64,000 bases of DNA. Origin: Gnetum montanum. Lineage: Eukaryota; Streptophyta; Gnetopsida; Gnetales; Gnetaceae. Both the position numbers and the translations under genes were made by a program. Every line of letters begins with the position of its first letter. The first letter of the stretch is position 1. Location: the NCBI GenBank assembly GCA_015680685.1, contig MNCI01011044.1:283354-347353 (forward strand). The letters run 5' to 3'. The notes beneath the pieces were generated by a model. That model did no database searches and was not told the DNA's origin. It was given only the letters and a program-made list of their open reading frames with translations. This document shows positions 45,701-56,234 of this stretch, in pieces.

Positions 45701-45828
45701 TAATCCGTTGGAGTTTATTATTAGCTAATTTCGAGTTTGATAGTCAGTATATTGAAGGTTCAAAGAATTGCCTTTCTGATTTCTTAACTAGAGAGTTCCA
45801 ACTCTCTAGTAGTACTAATGATTTTTAA
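42747..45828 (+). pseudogene. Caulimovirid coat (C-part)-protease-RT-RNase H, copy B
   Basis: Starts inside the coat core and continues in one unbroken frame register through the zinc knuckle (43201-43239), retropepsin DTGAEVS (near 44041-44062), RT (YIDDILIL, Y-I-D-D at 44995-45006) and RNase H to the stop at 45828. No frameshift is seen over ~3 kb, but there are nonsense codons at 43138, 43726, 44062, 44482, 44686 and 45235, none shared with copy A. So A and B have decayed independently. Some stops are C-to-T (TGA or TAG in place of CGA or CAG) and others are not. Confidence 0.92.
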
Positions 45829-46777
45829 GTTTATTTTCAGATTTACTCCGAAGTGAAGGATGGACTCTTCGTTCCTCAAGGAGACTACGTCCCAGTTTAC
45901 CTAATGAAAGATTCCTCAGTTTTCCTCAATATTTTAGTGAAACTAGTAGGTTTGAACAAGAGTAGATTGAGTTTTGTAATAGAACAAGAGCTCAAGATTC
46001 TGATGCCATCATCTCTCAGAAGGTCTTTAATGCCCTTCCTCTACCTGCAAGAAGATCTCAATGGGCTAATATCCCTGCTCCATATCTTTTCCTTGCCACA
46101 GATGTGAATCTCACTAATCTAGAATTCCGAAATTGGTACTCTACTGATTGCCTTAATTGGCCTTATTACCAGCCTAGTGATTTTCATGTTTATTGAATCT
46201 CTTTTAGTCCTCTCAATGAACCACCAAACAATGATGAGTTATTTTGGTCTTGGTGGGCTAAATTCGGTCATTCCCCTTCATATCTCCCAGCAAATTATCC
46301 TGGTCCACTCCGCACAAGTCTCTATGGTCATCGGGGTGATATTTTATTTTATGGGAATCTTGACCACATGGCTTGGAATTTCCTGCACATGGCCTCTAAC
46401 CCGGTCTATTTCCTCATAACCTGTATTTCAAAAAGGATCGACTGGCAGCTCACATGGGGGCAGGCTTTTTATCAGGATGTATACACTACTAATGCTCATG
46501 ACATCCAGCATTTCTGTCATCTCCATTTAAAAGTCTCGTACACTTTAGAGCTTTATTATATGGACAGCAGGATTGATGAATACCGTGCCTCTGGAGGAAA
46601 ATAAGTCAAACTTTACCTTGTTGGCGAGCACCCAGAGGAATCAGATGACAGCTCAGACAGCACGCCTAATGATTCTCCAGGACGATATGATTACAGTTCT
46701 GAAGATTTCCACAATCATGCAAATGATTCTGATGGACACAGTGTCGACTTCGGACCTAACAGCCCGCCGTCACGCTA
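45829..46777 (+). pseudogene. Caulimovirid ORF2, copy B, function unknown
   Basis: Counterpart of 37575-36640. The ORF2 frame is broken by the shared TAG (near 45970), by copy-B-only stops near 46194 and 46603, and ends naturally with a SPPSR segment near 46777. The RNase H stop is directly followed by TTTAAGTTTATTTTCAG (45823-45840), which resembles a plant splice acceptor, and the ORF2 frame opens right there without a nearby ATG. Spliced expression is therefore possible but unproven. Protein family unknown. Confidence 0.55.
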
Positions 46778-47201
46778 AAAGTTGTCTGCCACAATCCAAA
46801 AAAGGAGATCGCAATCTTCAATAGTAGATCGTCCCAACTGGCATCCATTATTGTAAAGACACTTGTTCATGCTATAAATAGCAGTGTGTATGCATTAGGA
46901 AGAATAAGCAATAGAAGAGAGAGCAATCTGCTAGTAGTCTGCAAGTGTGCTAGTTTTTTGCAAGTGTGTTAGTGTGTAAGTTCCAGAGAAGATATCTGTT
47001 TCTTGATGCATTCTGCTCAGAAACAAAGCATTCTCTCTGTGTTTGTAAGAGATATCATTCTGTGATGCGTCTTGCTCCAGAATAAGCATTCCTTACAATC
47101 TCTGTAAAAATCCGCTTTTGTGTTATAAAAAGTGTATAAAAAGTGTGGAGTGTTATTTGTTATATGTTGTGTGATGCTTTAAGCATGTTGAGTTGCTGCG
47201 T
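46778..47201 (+). promoter_or_regulatory. Caulimovirid intergenic region and promoter, copy B
   Basis: Matches 36214-36640 of copy A in the opposite orientation. TATA box TATAAATA at 46873-46880 in the context ATGCTATAAATAGCAGTG. The region stops about 12 bases before where the primer-binding site would lie and switches at ACT into inverted viral leader sequence. Confidence 0.75.
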
Positions 47202-47822
47202 ACTCTCGATCACACTCAGAGAAATGAAGAGATTTTAACGATTCAAAAGGGCTTAAAGACGATTTGGGGTAAAAATCCTTTTGTGTAGGAGGTGGAGGTA
47301 AGAGGCTAGGTTGGGCGGTGCAATAATTAGATAAGCGCTGAATATAGGAGAAAGAAGAAGAAGAACCTGGAGTTGGTCTTCGTGATGAACTTGCCATGGA
47401 GACGTGCCTACTCTGCGTTCTATCCTGATCTGCGCGACTTACTCGCAGGTCCGTTATCAGTGACTGCGAGTCTTACAAGGGTCCGGAACGAATCTTACGA
47501 GCTGCCCTCATGTCTGAGAAAGCGTATTGAACGAAGAACCGCAACACAGGTTCCGATACCACTCTCGATCACACTCAGAGAAATGAAGAGATTTTAACGA
47601 TTCAAAAGGGCTTAAAGACAATTTGGGGTAAAAATCCTTTTGTGTAGGAGGTGGAGGTAAGAGGCTAGGTTGGGCGGTGCAATAATTAGATAAGTGCTGA
47701 ATATAGGAGAAAGAAGAAGAAGAACCTGGAGTTGGTCTTCGTGATGAACTCGCCATGGAGACGTGCCTACTCTGCGTTCTATCCCGATCTGCGTGACTTA
47801 CTCGCTGGTCCGTTGGCAGTGA
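47202..47822 (-). repeat. Inverted tandem repeat of viral leader + 5' movement-protein sequence (359-bp unit)
   Basis: A unit starting ACTCTCGATCACACTCAGAG at 47202 is repeated from 47561 (period 359), the second copy ending near 47822. Read on the minus strand each unit runs from beside the primer-binding site through a ~165-nt leader to an ATG (complement 47395..47397) and the first ~60 codons of the movement protein (MASSSRRPTPGSSSSF), then jumps at GATCACA back to the start. The two 5' movement-protein stretches are 47397-47179 and the homologous part of 47882-47508. They are incomplete and cannot give a full protein. Confidence 0.85.
47549..47561 (-). promoter_or_regulatory. Caulimovirid primer-binding site, copy B (mutated)
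   Basis: Complement reads TGGTATCGGAACC, two substitutions from the copy A site. It sits in the inverted segment, so it is in the wrong orientation relative to the plus-strand genes of copy B. Confidence 0.75.
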
Positions 47823-48247
47823 AACCTTCTTCGAAATATAGGCGATACTTCGTAGAATTACAGACTCCAAAAATCCTATCATATGATCCTATGGCTCCAA
47901 AACCAGAAAAAGAACATATTCTCTTTGCTGAACAAAAAGCTGTATATGATGAACAAGAAAGAAAAATCAAAAAGATGGAAAAATTGTTCAAAGAAATAGG
48001 AGTAAAACTAGATCCAAGAAAATTCATAAAACAAAAACCACTACCACTAGAAAAAGGGAAACAACTACAAGAATCCTCTAGTGATACATCTAGTTCGTGT
48101 CCTAGTCCTTCATATCTTCATCAAAACACTTCTTCTTGTAATCATTCTGCTACACATAAGATAGATCTTGAAACGAGATGCATAGAATGTGACGAATTAC
48201 TTAGAATCAACATGAATGTTGAAGAAGAAAAAACCCATATGATGTAG
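47823..48247 (+). pseudogene. Movement-protein C-terminal part, copy B
   Basis: Viral sequence resumes in the plus orientation at the segment KPSSKYRRYFVELQTPK and runs open to the shared TAG at 48245-48247, ending with the C-x-x-C pair. The 30K core upstream of this point is absent from copy B, and the upstream ATG (47732) belongs to antisense leader sequence. Not a functional movement protein. Confidence 0.8.
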
Positions 48248-48773
48248 TATAAACCTTCTGTAGAACCTCCCTCAGATGTCATTAAGTTACATAATTGGAC
48301 CAACCATAAAGTTGCTTACATTGGTGATCAAGGTCTTATGACATATGCTGAAATTAAAGAAGTTCAGAAGGATGTAAAAGATTTACATAAAATTTGGGTT
48401 CCAAAAACAAAAAAAGGAAATGGGAAAACTCAAGAAACATCAAAACCAAAATCAAATCCCATAGATATTGATGGTCTCTATCTAGAATCACCACCTCTAA
48501 TTCCTCCACCAACAAAACCAAAAAAGACACAATAGTCTAGACCTAGAAGACGTAGACCAGTACATACAATTCCTACAAGCCAAAAAGGAAAAGAAAAGGA
48601 AGAAGAAATTAATCCCAATGAAGAAGAGAGTGAACCATTATACATCGGTAGTGAAGGAACACTTAATGAAGAAGAGGAAAAACTCCTTCAAAAACAAGGA
48701 ATAATTTTCCAAGACCCAAAAGAATTAGCTGGAATGCAAATAAGGAAAACATCTGAAAAGCCTCCTCCTTATT
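48248..48773 (+). pseudogene. Coat-protein linker and start of capsid region, copy B right end
   Basis: Continues in the movement-protein frame after the TAG. It is open at 48338-48535, then has a copy-B-only TAG (48533-48535) where copy A has a sense codon, and runs on to KTSEKPPPY. Viral homology stops at 48773 after CCTCCTCCTTATT. The left end of copy B resumes the coat region roughly 110-120 codons further on, so copy B is a circularly permuted genome opened in the coat gene with a small loss. Confidence 0.8.
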
Positions 48774-50910
48774 AAAACTTGTCTTGATAAACTTTCCTTG
48801 GTTTCATTTTATTATAGATTTACATAGTGGCTCTATAACCAAGATCACTCTTGTTATTTGAAATTATGAATTGCTAAATAAATTGATCTAAGAAAGATTT
48901 TTCTAGAGTAAATCTTTCAGCAACTTATTTTTCTTTCTCCATATTTTGATGCAGTACTTCATTCCTCTTCTTAAGAAAGGAAATATCTATTAATGGGGAG
49001 ATGATTTGTAATGTTTTTTTCTTGAATTCACTCTACTCTTTTTCTTGCAATTTCATTGACTCATTTAAAATACTTAGTTCGCAAATCTTAACATTAAGGG
49101 TCTTGTATTTACTTATTATTGTTAGACATGAGTTTGTATTATGCTCAAACTATAAATCATAGTGGTTTAGCTTGCTCTTAAACTTAAGGAAAATTTTATG
49201 TAATTTAATATAATTTTCTTTAATACATTCCTAACTTTGTTCAATGATTTTGACCTCTTTATTATTCCTTATCTTCCTCATCTTCATGTGATGTAGTGAG
49301 GTTCATAATTGTCATGCAAAAAATATGAGAGTTAGAGATATCACCATCTTTTACCTCCACTACTCTTAGTTATTCATCATTATATTATTTTCTTACCAAG
49401 TATTTTTCCTTCTCTTACATCTTAGCCTCATCTTGTAATCTTTTACTACTAGAATATTCCAACATAAGATGTTCTAATCCATAGCAAATCCAAAAAATAG
49501 TATTTCAAAGATAGGTGAAAGAGGCTAATTTATAACCCTTACCTATGAACTTACCTCTTGATGATCTTCATCTTAGTCTTTTTTCTTACTCCTTGAGGTA
49601 ATTGCCAATCACTCTATTAACTTTTTTGATACAAAGAATAAGATCACTATCATTAATGTCACCTTCACCAATGTACAAGGGTATCTCTATCTATCACCTT
49701 TATTCTTTCTTTTTGAATGCTTGGCTAGAACTTGAGGTTAATGCAATGGAATAATTCTTCAATGCACCTTCTTCCACTAGTGTCATCTAATAGCCTATGA
49801 GAGCACTTTCAAGTTCTTGAAACCTTAATGTATCAAAAGTCTCTCATCTTCTTCATAGGTACAATCTTCATTTCTTACTTAAGGTTGAGAGTTCTTATGA
49901 TCTTCTAAATCACATTAGTTTTATAAGGATCTTAACTAATTCTGCTCATGAATTACATCAAGTCATGTACTTGATAAAAATATAATTAATTTTTCCATTT
50001 GTTTTCATCTTCAGATTCTCAAGCTAGTTCAACCATAGAAGCAGTTTGGATTACTTCACATGTTTTGTTCCTTCATAGGTAATCTCTAATATGTCTCCAA
50101 AATTTCCTAGTAGTTTATGAATGCTATGTCAGTTAATCATATTAATGCATTAGTTTCACTATATCCCTTGCTTCATCAACACATCATCATTGATGCAAGT
50201 CTCATAAATACCTATATAAATGCATGTTTATGGTACTTTTGATCATTGTGTAACTAGAATCTTATATTTTTTTGTGTGAAAGAATTTTTTTCTTTCTAAG
50301 TGCCCACAACATGAATTCAATAGATTTTATGGAGTTTCATTTAAGCGCTTACCATATCTAAACCTAGTTACATGATGATAATGGAATCAAGATTTATTTT
50401 GTTCATTGTAGTACTTGGCCTAGCATTTTAATTTATTTCTTGCAATTTACTTTAATTTTTTCTTTATTTTCAATAAAATTATTTAAATATCTTATTACAC
50501 TATACTTACTAAATTTGTATGAGTATGATTGATTTCAAGTATAACATATTAACACTTAGTAATCCAATTAGTGGATCACTTAGTAACCTAGTAGAATTAG
50601 TTGTTGTTCAAGATGTGTATGACAAATTGGAAATGGATGTTCTATGCTTAGGCTAGTTTAGATATACTTTTTATACTTATATTAATTAGGTTAATATTTT
50701 AATACTTAAATTTTTTTTAGTCATAAAAATATCATCATATGCCCTAATCACACTTAACCATATAACTTGAATCTGCACACGTGTAATTGGAAAGATAACG
50801 ATCAAAAATCTAATGCTTAACTATCTAAGGAATTCAACTTCTCATAATTCATTGAATTTCACTAGATCATACATGAATGCTTGTGATTCATATGATTAGA
50901 CATAGGGTTA
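48774..50910. other. AT-rich right flank of the viral block, no recognised gene
   Basis: No LTR-element continuation and no clear coding region. Minus-strand frames near 48900-49250 are Lys/Glu-rich and broken (for example SILNESMKLQEKEKSEFKKK), which may be coiled-coil gag debris. The stretch ends at an assembly gap. Confidence 0.4.
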
Positions 50911-51341
50911 NNNNNNNNNNNNNNNNNNNNNNNNNNNNNNNNNNNNNNNNNNNNNNNNNNNNNNNNNNNNNNNNNNNNNNNNNNNNNNNNNNNNNNNNNN
51001 NNNNNNNNNNNNNNNNNNNNNNNNNNNNNNNNNNNNNNNNNNNNNNNNNNNNNNNNNNNNNNNNNNNNNNNNNNNNNNNNNNNNNNNNNNNNNNNNNNNN
51101 NNNNNNNNNNNNNNNNNNNNNNNNNNNNNNNNNNNNNNNNNNNNNNNNNNNNNNNNNNNNNNNNNNNNNNNNNNNNNNNNNNNNNNNNNNNNNNNNNNNN
51201 NNNNNNNNNNNNNNNNNNNNNNNNNNNNNNNNNNNNNNNNNNNNNNNNNNNNNNNNNNNNNNNNNNNNNNNNNNNNNNNNNNNNNNNNNNNNNNNNNNNN
51301 NNNNNNNNNNNNNNNNNNNNNNNNNNNNNNNNNNNNNNNNN
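50911..51341. other. Assembly gap (431 undetermined bases)
   Basis: Run of N. Open frames reported across it are meaningless. It truncates the gypsy reverse transcriptase whose N-terminal part lies immediately to its right on the minus strand. Confidence 0.99.
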
Positions 51342-54300
51342 TCATCTTTCTTAGGTGTGACTACAGTCAAACTAGCCCACACACTATTAGTAATAGAAGT
51401 GATAAAAATGGCTTGTAGAAGATAAATAATTTCTCTTTTCACCAAATCCAGAATATTAGTGTTAAGTCTCTATTGAAATATCCATTAAGGTTTGACACTT
51501 GGATCCATGTATATGCAATGATGACAAATAGAAGAGTCAATTCTTGTGAATTTATCATGAAACTAGGTAAAGGCTTTTCTTTGTTTTGCAAGTACCTTTT
51601 TAAATTTTATCTTTTGATGATCATTAGAGAGGAATTGATGATAATAGGATGATCATCGATGAGGAATATATACTTCAAGCCTTTAAGAAGTGACCTGAGT
51701 TCCAATGGTGATGTAAAAGTATCTTCAAGAAAATCAAAGAGTGCTTCAAAATTTAGGATCATATTGCTCCACTATAGTAGCCTTTATTATATTCTCTTCT
51801 TCTAAATCAAATTATTTGGCATCAAATGAAGAGAATTAATTGGTATCTCAAATTTCTAATTTGTGACTTCATGGAATAGATCTTCTTCAAGGCAATTGAC
51901 ATTTCAGATGATACAAAGATGCTCTATAAGATAGTAGTTACAACCCTACTTGTCACATGATTGGGAAGGATCACATAAAATATTCTTGTAATTTCTCTTT
52001 TTAGTTGTATAGTTCCTATGAATTTCAAGGTGAATTCTATAAGACTAAATTACAATTAATGGTTCTCAACTAGGCTTTTTCCATGATGACAAGAAAGTTG
52101 TCTTCCATCTTATTCTCTAATTTAATTACTAAGAAGTTTGTAGGGTATGGTCATCCCACCAAAGTTATTATCACATGGTTAACCTATCCAATAGGATATG
52201 TGTAAGACTATTCTATCACTTCCAATATGCTATTACTACTCTTGAGAGAGGAAAGCTCCTAATCAATGAATTTCTACAATGAAATAATATTGAATCATGA
52301 CCTAGAGTTACAAAGAGCTAGAAAAAAAACGTTCCTCACTAATCTAAATCTCTACCTTGGAACTACCAAGATTTATCTTCTTTTCAAGTAGATGATCTTC
52401 TTTGGCCACTTGCATGACCATCTTAGATATAGTGATGGTAGTAATACTATTATTGTTAGGTATCATCATATTTGAATTACCAAGTGTAGTTAAATAACTC
52501 TTCCCTAATGTGGATGTTTCATCTAATAGCATTCAAGAAATGGTATAGGAACCTCTTAAATAAAAACTCCTGTTATAATTAAAGTATTTTCCTCTTCACA
52601 AGATGAAGAGGAAGGAGTGGATCTAATCCCTCGAAGCTTATATCTACACTTAAAAGAAAACGTCCTACCATGGGACCTTAAATTTTTCTTCGCAACCATA
52701 TCAATAGGAGTTTGGTCATAGGACCTAGCTGCATACCTAGAAGTTGGATCTGCATATTAGGAAACATCATAGAATGTACTTTGTCTTGATGATAGTTGAT
52801 TGCACATTCTCCCTTACATGGGATCAGAAAGTACAAGTGGTTATTATTGATAAGGAGCTTGTAAGATAGGGTTGACTGATATAGGCTAGTATTGCTGAGA
52901 TGTCAGATGTGGAAATGCATAAGTACTTACTTAGATATATTTAGAATATGGGTTTGAAGAAAATTCCATCTATTATTACATCACAACTATACAATTCCAT
53001 GAAGTAATACCACAAGGATATGGAGTTTTCCACTGCAAGTATTGTTGCATGGTTTTCAGGTACACACCTTCACGATTATGCATGGTCAATGTATGGAGTT
53101 CTCCTTAATTTCTTCTTGACAAACTTGGGATTCATGTGCATCAAATCTCATCTAATTTTTACCAATCATATGGGCCTAATTAGATAGTACTATGAGTCAT
53201 CAAGATTTTCACAATATGTTCATAGACCTTCATCATTAAAGAGTAAAGAAGCCTCACTTGAATAATTCCTTGTGCTCTTGAAGAAAAAAAAATTCCCTTA
53301 CACTTTCTTTCAAACTTCTTTTTCCATCTAGGTGGTACAATGCTTTTTACTATAGCCTTAATCAACCTATCCTCAATTTCCTTGAGGATAGGGGTCATCT
53401 TTTCATCCATAGCATCCCAAACCTTGTCCACCTAGTAGGCCAAGTTTTTTAAGATGTTATGGATTTTGACTTGATTATGCACTAAAACCTCAACAACAGT
53501 AGGAGATTTAGTTGTATCTTCAATGATTTTAACCTTTTTTCTTCATGTAGTATCATAATTATGCTTCTTTGATATCTATCATTTCCTCCATTCATCTTCC
53601 ATGCTAGTAATGATGTCAAAGAGTGCTTTAAATTAGGCCATAAATTCTTTTTGTGTATCTAGCTCATGGCATATCATCTACTTACTTCATTATTTTTTAC
53701 CATAGGCCTTTCATAATGTTTATTAGCTACTCTCTTTAACTAATGGCATTGGTCAAATAATGGTGAGTTATTTTCAGGTATCTCTTCATGAAAATGTCTA
53801 GTGATTCATGGGCTTTTGGCCTCCATTCAACCATCTTCATCTAGATGTTAGAAACAAAAACATAGGTTTCAAATTTTATGTAGAAGATTTTAACAATTCT
53901 TTGTAATTTTTCAATTAATTTAGATGGAAAGAATTTGTAATAGGTTTATACATGCTTAATAAAGGTGTAGGGGAACAATTGCAACTTTTGTCAGTCATTG
54001 ATGATCCCTTGTAAATAGCAAGCATTATCAAATACATGCATGTAAAGTTGATGATCATCGCTAGTATATCCTCTATAGGTTGGAACATAATTAATTTTTA
54101 TTTATTTAATCTTGTTGGCGTGAACATGCTTCCATTAAATCTAGACAACCTCATTAAGCTCATGATAATCACCTGAGTTGAATAAGGAGGAATTATTATC
54201 ACTTAATGATCTTGACATATGAAGTTGTTAGAACTTAGGGAGGAGATCATCCTCATGGGTTCTGAATGCATTATGATTAATAACCCATGAACATAAGCCT

Positions 54301-54540
54301 TCATGATGGATTGACCCTTTACTTTTGATGTCTACTTTCTCATCTTTTTCATCATCTAAGTGGTCACATGTAAAGCCTTGACAAACCTCCTCTTCTACCA
54401 TATAATCTCTAAGCTCTTGTCTCGATTGGGATTCATAGTGTCTAAAGTCTAGCTCTAAAGCCACATAAAATGCATGAAAGTCTTGTAGTTCAATATTAAT
54501 TAGGATCTCTTTAAGATCTCCTACTATAGCCATGGTTGGT
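51342..54540 (-). mobile_element. Decayed Athila/Tat-like Ty3/gypsy element, gag to RT start
   Basis: On the minus strand the RT entry region is recognisable next to the gap. First comes LELRSLLKGLKYIFLIDDHP (near 51695-51640), then SSICHHCIYMDPSVKP, RLNTNILDLVKREIIYLLQA and VWASLTVVTPKKD (51445-51342). This is the usual Athila/Tat order (L-K-Y-x-F-L, then H-x-I-x-L-x-x-x-x-K-P, Q-R-R-L-N-P, V-K-K-E-I, W-V-S-P-x-x-V-V-P-K-K). Upstream, 53000-52550 gives a Gln/Tyr/Pro-rich gag-like linker (KNLRSHGRTFSFKCRY) whose stops are mostly TAA/TAG where Gln codons fit. 54533-54228 (101 codons) and 53431-53180 (83 codons) are unrecognised open pieces in the same direction. Confidence 0.7.
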
Positions 54541-56234
54541 TCCTTTGAGAATCTTCCATGGGCATCATGTCATCTCCCATACTTGTCCTAGTGATAGGTT
54601 AAGATAACTAGTAATAGGGTCAAATTCTTTGAATGTTCAAAGATCACAAAAGCCTTCTCTCATTTTGGTACACTCACTAAGGTCTTTGATGAACTCTTAG
54701 CATCATCTTTTATCTAGTTTCTATTTAAAACTTGCATACAACAGTAAGAAAAATATACTAGGTATGAATAAATGTTAAAATCAAGAATATACATGTAGTT
54801 CCATGTAATTCAATAATGTCTTCCTTGGCAACATTGCTAATGATAGGGATCCTACTTGTTTTGGATGAATGAGATTTATCATACAAATTGCAGTGATCTG
54901 GTCATAAGCTTCGAAGACAATGTTTAGTGAATTTCCAAGAACACTCATGCATATTGTCGTGCTTAACCATGATGAGGGATAGAGTATTTTTAATTTTATG
55001 TTTTATAATTTTTATCAATTTTAAGAATATAAAAAATAAACAATAATAAAAACACACGCAACGCTATCCCTCTTTGGAATAAATGGAATACAATACATGA
55101 TATGTAATAAGATGTCTTTTAGTTAGAGTCTTGATGGTCCAACATTATGTCATAACGTTATAACTTTCTTGGGTAAGGGCTAATAATCACAACTTAAGAA
55201 AATAAGATTTAATAACTATTTTTTTTTGTTTTAAGAATTTTTAGTGTTTTAGTGTTTAAGACATCAATGGTAAAATGAGGAAAAATCATAAGCTTTGTTC
55301 ACCATCCAAATATTGGACTCCATATCAACCAAATGGTTCAAAGCTACATAAGCAAGGTAGTACTCTAATAGAGTCTAATTACACTCATGAAAGTGATAAC
55401 TCAAAATACACAAGATAAGGAAGAAAATTAACTTACCCAATAGAGAAAAAGATCTTCAAAAAAACCAAATAATAAAAGCTCTAAGAAATATCTAAGTCAT
55501 GAATACCCCCATAAATGAGCTCACCTTGAGAATCCAAATGTGAGTCTTATCAAAATTCTAATTGCAACTACCTTTAATATTTCCAAAGGCTAAAATACAA
55601 ACAATCAACAATGGTATTGAATTTTATTAAAGCTTTATAAGTCACCAAAGATCATCAAGTCATATAAAATTCTATTTTAGACTAGGAAGAGAGAATTTTA
55701 TAGACAAAGATAGATTAGTTTATTAGAAATGATTAAAAAGGATCCCAATATTTTTGTTACTTATTTTAAAAATAGAAAATAACAAAGTATGCTTTCTTTC
55801 TCAAAGATATTGAAATTTTTTATTAAGATTTATTTCATGATGACGATAAAATAGAAGAGTTTTATAATAATGGAAATACATTATTCATCTTTTATTATGT
55901 AATGTATAAGATAAAAAGACTTGCATCAGAGATGCTACTAATTTAATCCATCATAAACTCAAATGGGATATCTTATCCTATTGAAACCCCAACTCAAACT
56001 CAAAATTAGATGACCTAGATATTAACTTCACTACAAAAACGCTCTAATGAAATAGTTGAATTAAAGTGAAACAACCACAAGATTCCCGTATAATATGAAA
56101 AGTCAAGTACGTCAATCAATGATGATTGTTGTCATCTTCATAACACTAGGAAACACTTTGAGAAAACTTGACCTCAATTTTTAGCACCATATGGTGATAA
56201 TGCCCAGAGTGAGAAAAATAGGAAAACCCCTATT
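54541..56234. other. AT-rich spacer with one dispersed repeat
   Basis: No gene. 55680-55870 is the second copy of the dispersed repeat at 9950-10140. A short inverted pair GAGGGATAG (54974) / CTATCCCTC (55064) flanks ~80 bp of AT-rich sequence; its meaning is unclear. The leader or 5' LTR of one of the adjoining gypsy remnants may lie here. Confidence 0.4.

Larger units (their letters stand above)
36122..48773. mobile_element. Endogenous caulimovirid block: two rearranged genomes in divergent orientation
   Basis: Copy A occupies 36122-42708 on the minus strand and copy B 42747-48773 on the plus strand. Each encodes movement protein, coat protein with CCHC knuckle, retropepsin, RT, RNase H and a second ORF, with a promoter and tRNA-Met primer-binding site and no integrase or LTR. 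That is the signature of Caulimoviridae. A single polyprotein frame with a downstream ORF2 resembles Florendovirus-like and gymnosperm endogenous lineages; the exact genus is inference. The unit genome is about 6.7 kb. Copies differ by scattered substitutions, and some stretches are identical at protein level (37565-37311 versus 45853-46107). All copies carry stops and are not intact. Confidence 0.92.

Noticed and set aside
36122-48773. Block considered as an LTR retrotransposon with inverted LTRs
   Set aside because: No integrase, no LTRs and no target-site duplication. A 30K movement protein, a CCHC coat protein and a tRNA-Met site indicate Caulimoviridae.
50877-51445. Long open frames across the gap
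   Set aside because: They consist mainly of undetermined residues. Only the minus-strand RT-like tail next to the gap is real evidence.
54974-55072. Inverted pair GAGGGATAG/CTATCCCTC as a MITE
   Set aside because: Only nine bases, no target-site duplication seen, and the intervening sequence is simple AT-rich DNA.
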